DNA of 42,515 nt. Origin: Oceanospirillaceae bacterium (GTDB taxonomy: Bacteria; Pseudomonadota; Gammaproteobacteria; Pseudomonadales; Oceanobacteraceae). The position numbers were made by a program, and so were the translations under genes. The notes under the pieces were generated by a model. It had not been told where the DNA came from. It did not search any database and saw nothing but the letters and a program-made list of their open reading frames with translations. Positions 9,370 through 21,434 of the stretch are shown one piece after another; position 1 is the first letter of the stretch; every line of letters begins with the position of its first letter. The stretch spans positions 11,409 through 53,923 of the forward strand of contig PAJK01000083.1 in the NCBI GenBank assembly GCA_002706025.1, written 5' to 3'.

Positions 9370-9905
9370 AAGCATTACGTCCTTTCGTGATAGTAACGGC
9401 TCTTGCCTTGTTGGCCGGGTGTTCCGCTTCGGGTGACTTGCAGGACCTTCAAGCATTTAAAAATACAACCTTGAGTAAGCCGCGTGGACGGATTGAGCCG
9501 ATCCCTGTGTTTAAACCGTATGAGTTTTTCAGTTATAGCGCTGCAGGTATGAGGTCGCCATTTGAACTCCCTGTGCTGGAAGGAGAGAAGATCCAGATTC
9601 GTGTCGGAGAACAGATAACCCCTGATTTTGATCGGCCTAAAGAGCACCTGGAGCAGTACCCTGTTTCGCAGCTTAAGATGGTTGGTACTCTGGAGCGTGA
9701 TGACGGTGTGTTGTGGGCTCTTGTCCGGGACGGAGATGGCGGTGTGGTTCGCGTCAAAGAAGGCAACTACATGGGACAGAACTACGGCAAAATATCTGCA
9801 GTAAGCGAATATAAAATCAATCTTTTGGAAATAGTGCCAGACGGAAACAAGGGCTGGATCAAACGCCCCCGTACAATTCCACTGGACGGCCTGGCTGGAG
9901 AGTAA
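9366..9905 (+). CDS. pilP: Type IV pilus lipoprotein PilP
   Basis: A 179-residue lipoprotein: the signal peptide ends in LLAGC with the lipidated cysteine at position 19. PilP sits in the periplasm anchored in the inner membrane and joins the PilN/PilO dimer to the PilQ secretin. The N-terminal half after the cysteine is extended and proline-rich (AAGMRSPFELPVL), then a small beta domain (SQLKMVGTLERDDGVLWALV) typical of the PilP family binds the N0 domain of PilQ. A strong AAGGAGG ribosome site precedes the ATG. The gene overlaps pilO by four bases and its stop abuts the pilQ start. Confidence 0.93.
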   Translation: MKALRPFVIVTALALLAGCSASGDLQDLQAFKNTTLSKPRGRIEPIPVFKPYEFFSYSAAGMRSPFELPVLEGEKIQIRVGEQITPDFDRPKEHLEQYPVSQLKMVGTLERDDGVLWALVRDGDGGVVRVKEGNYMGQNYGKISAVSEYKINLLEIVPDGNKGWIKRPRTIPLDGLAGE

Positions 9906-11999
9906 ATGATGAAAATTGTTAAATTGGCGCAGACCGTGTCAAAGGGAATTGCAGCCCTGGTAATGACGCTGGGGTTATCAACTCTGGTGCATGCCACGAC
10001 GTTGGAAAATATCAGTTTTTCTTCACTGCCCGGTGATGTGACCGAAATCCGTCTTGATTTCGACTCAACGCCGCCGAAAGTCAGTGGTTACACCATTGAA
10101 CAGCCAGCACGTATCGCGATCGACCTGCCAGGCGTGAACAGCAAGCTTAAGAGTAAGCGTCATACGATTGGTTCCGGTAATGCGCACAGCGCTATGCTGG
10201 TATCAACCAAGGATCGTTCCCGGTTGGTTGTTAACCTCAGTAAGCTCGTTGCTTACAGCACGGATGTTTCCGGTAACTCTCTGTTGATCAGAGTTGGTGC
10301 CGCTGGTGATGAATCTGTTTTCACTCAATCGAGTGATACCTTCGCTGCTTCTTCAGAGCCTGCAGCTGATGACCTGAAAGTGGTTAATGTGGATTTCCGT
10401 CGCGGCACTCTGGGGGAAGGTCAGATTCAGATTGCTGTAAATGATCCAAGTGCTTCTGCAAGCATTCGCCGTGAGGGATCAAAAATTATCGCGGATCTGA
10501 AAGGTGTACGTTTGCCTGAAGAGCTGAGCCGCCGTCTGGATGTGACCGACTTCTCCACACCAGTACGTTACGTCGATGCCAAAAAAGACGGTTCTTCTAC
10601 GCAGATCGTGATCGAGCCAAATACGGATGACTTCGATTACCTGTCTTACCAGACGGACAAAATGATCTCCATTAATGTGTCTGTTCTCCCTGAAGATGAG
10701 CAGGAGAAACGCGCGCAGGTATTCCCATATACCGGCGAAAAACTCTCTCTGAACTTCCAGAATATTGAAGTTCGCGCCGTTCTTCAGCTGATTGCAGATT
10801 TCACCGGCCTGAATCTGGTGGCATCCGATACAGTGCAGGGCAGTATTACCCTGCGCCTGCAGAATGTTCCCTGGGATCAGGCTCTGGATCTGGTGCTGAA
10901 GACCAAAGGTCTGGGTAAGCGTCAGATGGGGTCTGTTCTGTTAATCGCACCGTCAGAAGAAATTGCAGCGCGTGAGAAAGTGGAAATGGAGGCCGTTCGT
11001 CAGGTTGAAGAGCTGGCACCGCTGGTCACTGAATATATGCAGCTGAAGTACGCCAAAGCCTCAGATCTGGCAATGCTGCTGACCTCTGAAGATGGTCTGC
11101 TGTCGGAACGCGGTTCTGCGGTTGTTGATGAACGTACCAATACTCTGTTAATGAAAGACACTTCAGCAAATCTTGAGAAGGTTCGCGAAGCTCTGCTGCT
11201 GCTGGATGTACCTGTACGTCAGGTATTAATTGAAGCGCGGATTGTTGTAGCGACTACTACTGTTGCTGAAGAACTGGGTGTTAACTGGGGTGGCGGCGGC
11301 TACGACCTGAGCAGTAAAGGTGACTCAGCTATTACTTTTGGTGGCAGTCAGACCACTCTGACTGAGGTGTCCGAGGTTCTCAATACCGGAAGTGGCGAAG
11401 TTACTTTCCCGGGTGCGAATGTTGTTGATGCCGGTGTAACTTCTCCGGGTGCCAGCAGCTTCGCGATCGGTTACCAGACCGTCGACATGATTCTCGATCT
11501 GGAAATCTCTGCACTGGAAACCGATGGCCGTGCCGAGATTGTTTCTCAGCCGCGGGTAATTACCGCAGATGGCAAAACCGCTGTGATTGAATCCGGTACC
11601 GAGATTCCATATCAGCAAGCTTCCTCCAGCGGTGCGACCAGTGTGTCGTTCAAATCCGCTGTGCTGAAACTGGAAGTAACTCCGCAGATTACTCCGGATG
11701 ACCGTATCATTATGGACCTGATTATTAACCAGGATTCTGTGGGTGAGGAATACGCAGGTATTCCATCCATTGATACCAATGCGGTGGAAACTCAGGTGCT
11801 GGTAGACAACGGTGAAACGGTTGTACTGGGTGGTATCTTCCGCCAGGAAGAGGTTCATACCATCAGTAAAACGCCGTTCTTTGGTGATCTGCCATTAATC
11901 GGAGCTTTGTTCCGTTACTCCAATGAGTCAACGGATAAGAGTGAGTTGCTGGTGTTTATTACGCCGCGACTGGTTAAGGATTCCCTTACCAATCAGTAA
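9906..11999 (+). CDS. pilQ: Type IV pilus secretin PilQ
   Basis: The 697-residue outer-membrane ring through which the pilus passes. After a signal peptide (cleaved near VHATT, about residue 31) come two AMIN-type domains that bind peptidoglycan (about 35-270), an N0/STN-like domain (LSLNFQNIEVRAVLQLIADFTGLN, about 275-350), a secretin N1 domain, and the C-terminal secretin barrel with VLIEARIVVA, the gate/GYQTVDMILDLEI region and TPQITPDDRI and GETVVLGGIF motifs of the family. ATG codons occur at 9906 and 9909; the choice changes one residue. It is the last pil gene; aroK starts three bases after its stop codon. Confidence 0.95.
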   Translation: MMKIVKLAQTVSKGIAALVMTLGLSTLVHATTLENISFSSLPGDVTEIRLDFDSTPPKVSGYTIEQPARIAIDLPGVNSKLKSKRHTIGSGNAHSAMLVSTKDRSRLVVNLSKLVAYSTDVSGNSLLIRVGAAGDESVFTQSSDTFAASSEPAADDLKVVNVDFRRGTLGEGQIQIAVNDPSASASIRREGSKIIADLKGVRLPEELSRRLDVTDFSTPVRYVDAKKDGSSTQIVIEPNTDDFDYLSYQTDKMISINVSVLPEDEQEKRAQVFPYTGEKLSLNFQNIEVRAVLQLIADFTGLNLVASDTVQGSITLRLQNVPWDQALDLVLKTKGLGKRQMGSVLLIAPSEEIAAREKVEMEAVRQVEELAPLVTEYMQLKYAKASDLAMLLTSEDGLLSERGSAVVDERTNTLLMKDTSANLEKVREALLLLDVPVRQVLIEARIVVATTTVAEELGVNWGGGGYDLSSKGDSAITFGGSQTTLTEVSEVLNTGSGEVTFPGANVVDAGVTSPGASSFAIGYQTVDMILDLEISALETDGRAEIVSQPRVITADGKTAVIESGTEIPYQQASSSGATSVSFKSAVLKLEVTPQITPDDRIIMDLIINQDSVGEEYAGIPSIDTNAVETQVLVDNGETVVLGGIFRQEEVHTISKTPFFGDLPLIGALFRYSNESTDKSELLVFITPRLVKDSLTNQ

Positions 12000-12002
12000 T
12001 TT

Positions 12003-12521
12003 ATGACGCGTACTCCCTCTGTATTTCTTGTCGGGCCAATGGGTGCTGGAAAAAGCACCATTGGCCGTCTTCTTTCCGCAGAACTTAAGCTCGAATTCAT
12101 TGATTCAGACAAGGTCATTGAAGAGCGCTGCGGTGCCAATATTCCCTGGATTTTCGATATGGAAGGCGAAGCCGGCTTCCGTGAGCGGGAAGAACAGGTT
12201 ATTGATGAGCTGACACAGGCCAGTGGTATTGTCCTGGCAACCGGTGGCGGTGCGGTGTTACGCGAAGCTAACAGACGCAATCTTTCTGCCCGCGGTACGG
12301 TTGTGTATCTGTGCACGTCGGTTGAGCAGCAGCTTGCCCGCACAGCGAAGGATAAAAACCGTCCTCTGTTGCAGACCGAGAACCCTGAAGCTGTGCTGCG
12401 TGGCTTGTTTGAGCAGCGCGATCCGCTGTACCGTGAAGTGGCAGACATCATTATCTATACCGATAAGCGCAATCCCCGCTGGGTTGTGCAGGAACTGAAA
12501 TCTCAAATTAAGGCAGAATAA
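12003..12521 (+). CDS. aroK: Shikimate kinase
   Basis: A 172-residue cytosolic kinase that phosphorylates shikimate with ATP in the chorismate pathway. The Walker A loop GPMGAGKST spans residues 11-19, followed by the substrate-binding D34 region ([10 protein letters not shown]), R at about 58 (FREREE) and the GGGAV segment near 80 that holds shikimate. The lid region contains RPLLQ. It lies three bases after pilQ and directly joins aroB (the aroB ATG follows its TAA with no gap), the usual aroK-aroB pair of gammaproteobacteria. Confidence 0.95.
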   Translation: MTRTPSVFLVGPMGAGKSTIGRLLSAELKLEFIDSDKVIEERCGANIPWIFDMEGEAGFREREEQVIDELTQASGIVLATGGGAVLREANRRNLSARGTVVYLCTSVEQQLARTAKDKNRPLLQTENPEAVLRGLFEQRDPLYREVADIIIYTDKRNPRWVVQELKSQIKAE

Positions 12522-13613
12522 ATGAATACCCTGACTGTCGATCTTGGCGACCGTAGTTACCCTATTTACATCGGTACCGGACTGCTCGGGGAGAAGGATC
12601 TCTACGCACCTCATATTAAGGGACGCCAGGTGCTGATTGTTACCAATGAAACGGTCGCACCTCTTTATCTGGATACCGTCAAAGCTGCGCTGAAGGATTA
12701 TCAGGTTGATGCCGTTATTCTGCCTGATGGCGAGTCCTACAAAAATCTGACCACCTTGAACCTGATTTACGATGCGTTGCTGGAAAAACAGCATAACCGC
12801 ACCACAACACTGCTGGCCCTTGGTGGTGGTGTGATCGGAGATATGTGTGGTTACGCTGCAGCTTCCTATCAGCGTGGCGTTAACTTTATTCAGGTACCAA
12901 CAACCCTGCTGTCGCAGGTGGATTCTTCTGTTGGTGGTAAAACCGGCGTGAATCATCCGCTCGGTAAAAACATGATTGGGGCCTTTCATCAGCCGCAGTG
13001 TGTTATCGCTGATACGGATACGCTGAATACCCTGCCGCAGCGTGAGCTGTCGGCGGGTATGGCGGAAGTTATTAAATATGGTCTGATCTGTGATCGTTCC
13101 TTCTACGACTGGATTAACGACAACATCAGTGACCTGATGAAGAAAAATCCGCAGGCGTTGGCCTATGCGATTGAACGATCCTGTCAGGATAAGGCCGAAG
13201 TAGTCGCTCAGGATGAAAAAGAATCCGGTATTCGCGCGATTCTTAATCTTGGGCACACATTCGGTCATGCCATCGAGGCCCATCAGGGCTACGGTAACTG
13301 GCTTCATGGGGAAGCGGTGGGGACGGGTATGCTGCAGGCTGCCGATCTTTGCTGCCGTATGGGGCAAATCAGTCCTGATGAGCTGACTGCGCTGCGCAAT
13401 CTGCTGATTGAAGCCGGATTGCCCGTGGCAGGTCCGGATGATATGAGTACCGATGATTACATCAGCCGCATGCAGGTTGATAAAAAAGTATTGGATGGCC
13501 ATTTGCGTCTGGTACTTCTGCGGGCAATTGGTGATGCTTATGTGACATCGGATGTGCCGCGGGATCTTTTGCTGCAGACCCTGCAGGCCGGCGATAAACT
13601 GGGCGTTCTGTAA
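12522..13613 (+). CDS. aroB: 3-dehydroquinate synthase
   Basis: This 363-residue enzyme converts DAHP to 3-dehydroquinate, the second step of the shikimate pathway, using NAD+ and a divalent metal. Characteristic segments are PDGESYKNL, the NAD-binding [15 protein letters not shown] near residue 105, [20 protein letters not shown], and the metal-ligand motifs AEVIKYG (Glu), [10 protein letters not shown] and LHGEAVG (His). It directly follows aroK. The next gene begins after a 51-base gap. Confidence 0.97.
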   Translation: MNTLTVDLGDRSYPIYIGTGLLGEKDLYAPHIKGRQVLIVTNETVAPLYLDTVKAALKDYQVDAVILPDGESYKNLTTLNLIYDALLEKQHNRTTTLLALGGGVIGDMCGYAAASYQRGVNFIQVPTTLLSQVDSSVGGKTGVNHPLGKNMIGAFHQPQCVIADTDTLNTLPQRELSAGMAEVIKYGLICDRSFYDWINDNISDLMKKNPQALAYAIERSCQDKAEVVAQDEKESGIRAILNLGHTFGHAIEAHQGYGNWLHGEAVGTGMLQAADLCCRMGQISPDELTALRNLLIEAGLPVAGPDDMSTDDYISRMQVDKKVLDGHLRLVLLRAIGDAYVTSDVPRDLLLQTLQAGDKLGVL

Positions 13614-13664
13614 CTGGTAACGACAGAGCTGAGCAGTCAGGCAGGCAGAGTCACAGGAGTCGGT

Positions 13665-15170
13665 ATGGAAACAGATTTCCCGCTTGAGCAGGATAACGAT
13701 GAGGCTGTCACAGCAGTCACATCCCGGAGTTACACCATGTCGGTTCCAACCTTATTGCCAGGGCAATACAAACATCTTGAGCTTCTTGCTCACCTGGCGT
13801 CATTCAGTGAAATGCTGGTCGCCGTCAGTGGGCCGGACGGCAGCGGCAAGACAACGCTGGCGATGGCCTTGTCCGCACAATGCGAAGAGCCTGAATCCAG
13901 CCTGTTTATTGCTGCAGATCTGATGTTGGGTCTGCCGGCGATCCTGCAGGCAATTGCCAGACACTGGGATATGCCGCAACTGCCGGACGACCTGGTTGCT
14001 GCGCGTGATGCGGTCAGACAGGCTGCTCAGGAGCAGGCTGAAAACGGTAAAAGTCTGCTGATCGTTATTGATCAGGCTGAGCAGCTTGATCAGGACACGC
14101 TCAATGCTATTTCACATTTTGCTCTGCTGGCGCCACAGACGATATCGTTTGCCCTGTTCGGCTCCTCCGGTTTTGAGCTGCTGTTCCGGCAGAGCCCGGC
14201 CTCGGCGCCACTGCATGTTCTTGAGCTGGAACCTTTAAGTTCTGATGATGCTGCGCTGCTGCTGCAGTTGGTTTATACCCCTGGCCAGCCGCTCCCGCTC
14301 AATCCTGATGAGCTGGCTTCGATTTATGATATGTCCGGAGGCTGGCCATCGGCCCTACTGCTGGCGGCAGAATCGTTTCTGCTCGACGCATCGGCGGATG
14401 CGCCTGCGGCGTCTGTCCCTGAGGACAAAAAACCGGCGCGATTCCCGTTAGCTCATATCCTTGCCATTGTTGTCGTCGCAGCCGCGCTCGGAATCTCCTT
14501 TCTTTACCGTGGCGATGAAGCCTCAGATGCAGAGCCTGAGGTGACAGAAGCGGTCGCTCCGGCGGTGCCTGCTGTCGCACCTCAGACAATGGACGCTTCC
14601 CGTGACCAGGAGCCTGCTGCAGAAGAAAGTAAAGCGGGTGCTTTGTCCTCTTTAGAGACTGAAACTTCAGAAGTGAAGCCGCCGCAAGTTGCATCACTGC
14701 CGGATTACAATTACGTTGCTAAAGAATCCGATGCGGCCGTGGACAGTACTGCAGAAGAAGCGCAGACTAACGAGTCTTCAGTGGTTAAGGCTGATTCGGC
14801 GGACGTTAAAGCTGCTGAACCGGCGCTGAAGCCGCAGTCAAAAGCTGCGCCACCGGTTGAAGCGGGGCGCACTTATACCAGCGCAGAGAAGACGTTGCTG
14901 GCTACTGCAGATGGTTTTATTGTGCAGCTGTTTGGCAGCTATCAGTCGGCGAATGCTGCGTCGTTCCGCAAGGAGTGGCAAGGTAAGCTGGTTGGCAGTC
15001 TGTACCAGTATCAGACAATGCACAAAGGTAAGCCATGGCACGTGGTGGTTGCCGGGGTTTTTAACACCCGCGACGAAGCGAAAGCGGCCGTTGATACCAT
15101 GCCCCCGGTACTGCGCCGGCAATCGCCCTGGATCCGCGATATTACTGCGGTACATGAGGCCCTGAAGTAG
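13665..15170 (+). CDS. DamX-like membrane protein with AAA ATPase and SPOR domains
   Basis: A 501-residue protein in three parts. Residues about 30-240 form an AAA-type ATPase domain related to the ExeA/GspA type, with Walker A GPDGSGKTT (56-64) and Walker B LLIVID (130-135). A single membrane helix follows (about 261-280, ILAIVVVAAALGISFL), then a long Ala/Glu/Pro-rich linker. The last 85 residues (about 416-498) are a SPOR domain (FIVQLFGSYQ to WIRDI), a fold that binds denuded septal peptidoglycan. In many gammaproteobacteria the gene between aroB and gltB or dam encodes DamX, a septal SPOR protein; position and architecture agree. The ATPase would be cytoplasmic and the SPOR domain periplasmic. 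A septal or envelope role is inference. AGGAG lies just upstream of the ATG. Confidence 0.85.
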   Translation: METDFPLEQDNDEAVTAVTSRSYTMSVPTLLPGQYKHLELLAHLASFSEMLVAVSGPDGSGKTTLAMALSAQCEEPESSLFIAADLMLGLPAILQAIARHWDMPQLPDDLVAARDAVRQAAQEQAENGKSLLIVIDQAEQLDQDTLNAISHFALLAPQTISFALFGSSGFELLFRQSPASAPLHVLELEPLSSDDAALLLQLVYTPGQPLPLNPDELASIYDMSGGWPSALLLAAESFLLDASADAPAASVPEDKKPARFPLAHILAIVVVAAALGISFLYRGDEASDAEPEVTEAVAPAVPAVAPQTMDASRDQEPAAEESKAGALSSLETETSEVKPPQVASLPDYNYVAKESDAAVDSTAEEAQTNESSVVKADSADVKAAEPALKPQSKAAPPVEAGRTYTSAEKTLLATADGFIVQLFGSYQSANAASFRKEWQGKLVGSLYQYQTMHKGKPWHVVVAGVFNTRDEAKAAVDTMPPVLRRQSPWIRDITAVHEALK

Positions 15171-15257
15171 GCTGAGAAGCACACTGAACAACACCTATTC
15201 CACCCCGGGCCGGCGCCTGACCGGCCCCTGAAAACAATAAGATGGATGTGCCCGCAT

Positions 15258-15286
15258 TTGTGGCAGGGGCTGCAGATGTGTAGAAT
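15258..15286 (+). promoter_or_regulatory. Possible gltB promoter
   Basis: TTGTGG (15258-15263) and TAGAAT (15281-15286) are separated by 17 bases, about 95 bases before the gltB ATG. The 211-base gap between the SPOR gene and gltB supports a separate promoter here. Match quality is moderate, and no known nitrogen-regulator site was recognised. Confidence 0.35.
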
Positions 15287-15381
15287 GGGCGTCCTTTTGT
15301 CTCGATGCTGCTTATTTTTTGCGCAAAAGATTGGCGTAAGCCCTTGATATACCAATAGTTTTTACTGATGAGAGCTGTTCT

Positions 15382-18300
15382 ATGAGAACTGGTCTGTATA
15401 CCCCAGGCGACTTTAAGGACAACTGTGGTTTTGGTCTTCTGGCCCACCTTGAGGGTCAGCCAAGCCACAAGCTGTTAAAAACAGCCATTGAATCCCTGAC
15501 CTGTATGACACACCGTGGCGGTATTGCTGCCGATGGTAAAACTGGTGACGGCTGCGGTCTGTTGCTGCAAAAGCCTGATTCATTCCTGCGTGCAGTAACG
15601 GCGGAAGCTGGTATTCAACTGCCTGCTCAGTATGCCGTTGGTATGCTGTTTATGGATCTGGACGACGCTGTTTACGCGAAACAAAAAGCTGCCACAGAGC
15701 AAGCTATCAGCGAACAGGGCCTTAGTGTCCTGGGCTGGCGTACAGTTCCCACAAATAACGACTGTCTCGGCCCGATGGCTCTCGACTGTCTGCCACGCTT
15801 TGAGCAGGTGTATGTAGCTCCAGCGGCAGAAATGTCCGATGAAGACTTTGCGATCAAGCTGTTTTATGCCCGTCGCTACGCCGAGAAAGCCCTTACTGAG
15901 TATCCTGACTTTTATATTGCCAGCCTGTCCGACCGAGTGCTGTCCTACAAAGGTCTGATGATGCCGGTGGATCTGCCGAACTTCTATCCGGATCTCGGCG
16001 ACGAGCGTATGGAAACTGCTATCTGCGTATTCCACCAACGCTTCTCCACTAACACCATGCCGCGCTGGCCACTGGCTCAGCCGTTCCGCATGCTGGCACA
16101 CAATGGTGAGATCAACACCATTCAGGGCAACCGTAACTGGGCCAATGCCCGTTCCGGTAAGTTCCACAGTGACCGTCTGCCGAACCTGACTGATCTGTCG
16201 CCGCTGGTGAACACCACAGGTTCTGACTCCTCCTCCATGGACAACATGCTGGAGCTGATGGTAACCGGTGGTATCGGTCTGTTCCGCGCTGTGCGCATGA
16301 TGATTCCGCCAGCATGGCAGAATGTTGAAACCATGGATGCCGATCTGCGCGCATTCTATGAATACAACTCCATGCATATGGAAGCCTGGGATGGCCCGGC
16401 CGGTCTGGTTATTACCGATGGCCGTTATGCCGTGTGTGGTCTGGACCGTAACGGTCTGCGTCCGTCACGCTGGGTTATCACCAAAGACAAATTTATTACT
16501 GTGGCATCTGAAGTGGGTGTTTACAGTTATGAGCCGTCAGATGTTGTGGCAAAAGGCCGTGTTGGCCCAGGCCAGATGCTGGCCATCGATACTCAGGAAG
16601 GCAAACTGCTGAAGACTGATGATATCGACAGCCTGCTGAAAGCCGAGCAGCCATACAAAACCTGGCTGAAAGAGAACGCTATCCGTCTGGAAAGCCAGCT
16701 GCTGCTGCAAAAAGCAGAAGACGCTGAGCCGCTGTCCGGCGATATCCTGTCTTCTCATCAGAAGCTGCAGCTGGTCACCAACGAAGAGCGTGATCAGGTG
16801 CTGCGTCCAATGGGTGAAGACGGTCAGGAAGCGACCGGCTCCATGGGTGATGATACGCCGATGGCCGTGCTGTCTCAGCGTGTGCGTCATATGGCCGATT
16901 ACTTCCGTCAGCAGTTCGCGCAGGTTACTAACCCGCCGATCGATCCGCTGCGTGAAGCCATCGTGATGTCACTGGAAACCTGTCTGGGTGCCGAGAAGAA
17001 TATTTTCGAAACCAGCGCAGACCATGCTGACCGTATTATTCTGACCTCGCCAGTATTGTCGCCGCTGAAGATTCAGGGCATCAAGAACACAGGTAAAGAT
17101 GCGTTCCGTCACACTCAGCTGTCCATGGCATTTGATCCTGCGGTTGGTCTGCAACAGGCCATCGTTAATCTGATCGAAAAAGCCGCACAGGCTGTTCGTG
17201 ATGGCAATGTCATCCTGATTCTGTCTGACCGCGAAGTCAGCGAAGATCAGCTGGTCATCCCTGCCGCTATGGCAACCGGTGCCGTTCACCATTATCTGGT
17301 GGATAACGGCCTGCGTACTGACGCGAACATTATTATTGAAACCGGTGCGGCACGTGATGCGCATCAGTTTGCTGTGCTGTTGGGCTTTGGTGCGACTGCC
17401 GTCTACCCATGGCTGGCGTACGATATTCTGACCGATCTGCACCGCTCCGGCGAACTGCTGGGCGACCCGCTGAAGTCTCATCAGAACTTCCGTAAAGCGA
17501 TCCGTAAGGGTCTGCTGAAAGTGATGTCGAAGATGGGTATTTCGACCGTTGCTTCCTACCGTGGCTCACAGCTGTTTGAAGCGGTTGGTCTGAGCAACGA
17601 AGTGGTTGAACTGTGCTTCTGTGGCGTCACCAGCCGTATCGGTGGTGCGACCTTTGAAGACTTCCAGAACGATCTCGAGCTGGTACGCAAAAACGCGTGG
17701 AAAACCCGCAAGAAAATCGATCAGGGTGGCCTGCTGAAGTATGTTCACGGTGGCGAATACCACGCTTACAACCCGGATGTAGTGAAAAACATTCAGGAAG
17801 CGGTACAGACCAACAGTCAGGAAGCTTACGACCGTTTCGCCGAGCTGGTGAACAAGCGTCCGGTAGCGACCATCCGTGACCTGCTGGGCTTCCGTAAGGA
17901 CATTCAGCCAATCGATATTTCTGAAGTTGAACCGGCAGAAAGTATCTATCCACGTTTCGATACCGCTGCCATGTCGCTGGGTGCGCTTTCTCCGGAAGCT
18001 CACGAAGCACTGGCAATGGCGATGAACGAACTGGGTGGCCGTTCCAACTCAGGTGAAGGTGGCGAAGATCCGCTGCGTTACGGCACTGTGCGTAACTCCA
18101 AGATCAAACAGATCGCCTCTGGCCGTTTTGGCGTAACCCCGCACTATCTGTCCAGCGCTGAAGTGCTGCAGATTAAAGTCGCTCAGGGTGCCAAGCCGGG
18201 TGAAGGTGGTCAGCTGCCAGGCGGTAAGGTGAACAACCTGATCGCGACCCTGCGCTATTCCGTGCCGGGCGTGACGCTGATTTCGCCTCCGCCACACCAC

Positions 18301-19833
18301 GATATTTATTCGATCGAGGATCTGGCGCAGCTGATTTACGACCTGAAACAGGTTAATCCGGAAGCACTGGTTTCTGTGAAACTGGTATCAGAGCCGGGTG
18401 TCGGTACTATTGCTGCCGGTGTGGCCAAGGCCTATGCCGACCTGATTACCATTTCCGGTTATGACGGTGGTACTGCGGCATCTCCGCTGACCTCTATTAA
18501 GTATGCAGGTTCTCCATGGGAACTGGGTCTGTCCGAAGCCCATCAGGCACTGCGTGCCAATGATCTGCGCGGCAATGTCCGGGTACAGACCGATGGTGGT
18601 CTGAAAACCGGTCTGGACGTGATCAAGGCTGCCATTCTGGGCGCTGAATCCTTCGGTTTCGGTACTCTGCCAATGGTGGCGGTGGGTTGTAAATACCTGC
18701 GTATCTGTCACCTGAACAACTGTGCAACCGGTGTTGCCACGCAGAACGATGATCTGCGTGCCAAGCACTACATCGGCACCAAAGACATGGTTAAAAACTA
18801 CTTCCGCTTTATCGCTGAAGAAGTCCGTGGCCTGATGGCGCAGATTGGTGTGCGTACCATGGAAGAGCTGGTTGGTCGTACTGACCTGCTGGAAATGCTG
18901 GAAGGCACAACCGGTAAACAGCGCAACCTGGATCTGATGCCGATTCTGGCCAATGACCACATCCCGGCTGATAAGCCGCATACTGTTAAGGTAGCGCGCA
19001 ACAAGCCGTACGATGAAGGTCTGCTGGCTGAGCGTATGGCGGCGGAAACCAAAGAAGCCATTACCAACAAAACCGGTGGTGAGTTCAGCTTCCATGTGAC
19101 CAACTGTGACCGTTCCATCGGTGCCCGTCTGTCTGGTGAAATCGCCAAACTGTACGGTAACCAGGGCATGGCTGATAAGCCAATCCGCCTGAATCTGACC
19201 GGTGTTGCCGGCCAGTCATTCGGTGTGTGGAATGCCGGTGGTCTGGATATGATTCTGGAAGGTGATGCCAACGACTACGTGGGTAAGGGTATGACCGGCG
19301 GCAAGCTGGTGATTTTCCCACCGAAAGGATCAACCTTTAAAACCAACGAAACCTCTATCGTGGGTAACACCTGTCTGTACGGTGCGACCGGCGGTAAGCT
19401 GCTGGCTGCTGGCCGTGCGGGCGAGCGTTTCGGTGTGCGTAACTCCGGTGTTCATGCTGTTGTTGAAGGCGCTGGTGATCACTGCTGTGAATATATGACC
19501 GGCGGTATGGTATGTGTGCTGGGTGAAACCGGTTACAACTTCGGTGCCGGTATGACTGGCGGTTTCGCTTACGTTCTCGATCGTGACAACAGCTTTGTGG
19601 ATAAATACAACCACGAGCTGGTGGATATTCACCGTATCTCGAACGAAGAAACTGAACAGTACCGCAGTCACCTGCGCAGCACTATCCGTGAGTTTGTTGA
19701 AGAAACAGGCAGCGCCTGGGGCCGTGAAATTCTTGAAGATTTCGATGGCTTTATCGGTAAGTTCTGGCTGGTTAAGCCAAAGGCTGCCGATCTGCAACAA
19801 CTGCTGAACACTACCCGTGCTCGTCCTGAATAA
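15382..19833 (+). CDS. gltB: Glutamate synthase (NADPH) large subunit
   Basis: The 1483-residue alpha subunit of GOGAT, which transfers the amide nitrogen of glutamine to 2-oxoglutarate. The N-terminal glutaminase domain begins at C15 (CGFGLLAHL) after a 14-residue propeptide that must be removed to free the catalytic cysteine; [13 protein letters not shown] follows. A central domain leads to the FMN-binding synthase domain ([32 protein letters not shown]). The 3Fe-4S cluster cysteines are C1103, C1109 and C1114. The C-terminal beta-helix domain shows the Gly-rich repeats MTGGKL and GATGGKL. Length agrees with the E. coli subunit. gltD follows after 39 bases. Confidence 0.98.
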   Translation: MRTGLYTPGDFKDNCGFGLLAHLEGQPSHKLLKTAIESLTCMTHRGGIAADGKTGDGCGLLLQKPDSFLRAVTAEAGIQLPAQYAVGMLFMDLDDAVYAKQKAATEQAISEQGLSVLGWRTVPTNNDCLGPMALDCLPRFEQVYVAPAAEMSDEDFAIKLFYARRYAEKALTEYPDFYIASLSDRVLSYKGLMMPVDLPNFYPDLGDERMETAICVFHQRFSTNTMPRWPLAQPFRMLAHNGEINTIQGNRNWANARSGKFHSDRLPNLTDLSPLVNTTGSDSSSMDNMLELMVTGGIGLFRAVRMMIPPAWQNVETMDADLRAFYEYNSMHMEAWDGPAGLVITDGRYAVCGLDRNGLRPSRWVITKDKFITVASEVGVYSYEPSDVVAKGRVGPGQMLAIDTQEGKLLKTDDIDSLLKAEQPYKTWLKENAIRLESQLLLQKAEDAEPLSGDILSSHQKLQLVTNEERDQVLRPMGEDGQEATGSMGDDTPMAVLSQRVRHMADYFRQQFAQVTNPPIDPLREAIVMSLETCLGAEKNIFETSADHADRIILTSPVLSPLKIQGIKNTGKDAFRHTQLSMAFDPAVGLQQAIVNLIEKAAQAVRDGNVILILSDREVSEDQLVIPAAMATGAVHHYLVDNGLRTDANIIIETGAARDAHQFAVLLGFGATAVYPWLAYDILTDLHRSGELLGDPLKSHQNFRKAIRKGLLKVMSKMGISTVASYRGSQLFEAVGLSNEVVELCFCGVTSRIGGATFEDFQNDLELVRKNAWKTRKKIDQGGLLKYVHGGEYHAYNPDVVKNIQEAVQTNSQEAYDRFAELVNKRPVATIRDLLGFRKDIQPIDISEVEPAESIYPRFDTAAMSLGALSPEAHEALAMAMNELGGRSNSGEGGEDPLRYGTVRNSKIKQIASGRFGVTPHYLSSAEVLQIKVAQGAKPGEGGQLPGGKVNNLIATLRYSVPGVTLISPPPHHDIYSIEDLAQLIYDLKQVNPEALVSVKLVSEPGVGTIAAGVAKAYADLITISGYDGGTAASPLTSIKYAGSPWELGLSEAHQALRANDLRGNVRVQTDGGLKTGLDVIKAAILGAESFGFGTLPMVAVGCKYLRICHLNNCATGVATQNDDLRAKHYIGTKDMVKNYFRFIAEEVRGLMAQIGVRTMEELVGRTDLLEMLEGTTGKQRNLDLMPILANDHIPADKPHTVKVARNKPYDEGLLAERMAAETKEAITNKTGGEFSFHVTNCDRSIGARLSGEIAKLYGNQGMADKPIRLNLTGVAGQSFGVWNAGGLDMILEGDANDYVGKGMTGGKLVIFPPKGSTFKTNETSIVGNTCLYGATGGKLLAAGRAGERFGVRNSGVHAVVEGAGDHCCEYMTGGMVCVLGETGYNFGAGMTGGFAYVLDRDNSFVDKYNHELVDIHRISNEETEQYRSHLRSTIREFVEETGSAWGREILEDFDGFIGKFWLVKPKAADLQQLLNTTRARPE

Positions 19834-19857
19834 GCGGAACGTAGCGGAACAGGATGA

Positions 19858-21291
<1,434 letters not shown>

Positions 21292-21331
21292 TTACGTCAG
21301 TATTTTCAGCTTAAAATACGACAGACGGCAC

Positions 21332-21370
21332 AAAACGCGGCTTTCCCGGTGGGAAGCCGCGTTTTTGTTT
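21332..21370 (+). terminator. Intrinsic terminator of gltBD
   Basis: CGCGGCTTTCCC and GGGAAGCCGCG pair with one bulged base around a short loop, followed by TTTTTGTTT, about 40 bases after the gltD stop. Confidence 0.88.
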
Positions 21371-21434
21371 ATGGCTTGCCGCCGCAACTGAATGTTATCC
21401 TTTAACCCTATAAAGATTGTTGGAGTATCAGGGA

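Noticed and set aside
12258-13502. 414-codon minus-strand open frame across aroK and aroB
   Set aside because: It is antisense to two firmly identified enzymes and has no start region or domain of its own.
15580-16377. Long minus-strand open frames inside gltB
   Set aside because: They mirror the codon bias of the intact gltB frame on the other strand; the protein sequences are rich in His, Gln and Arg and match no family.
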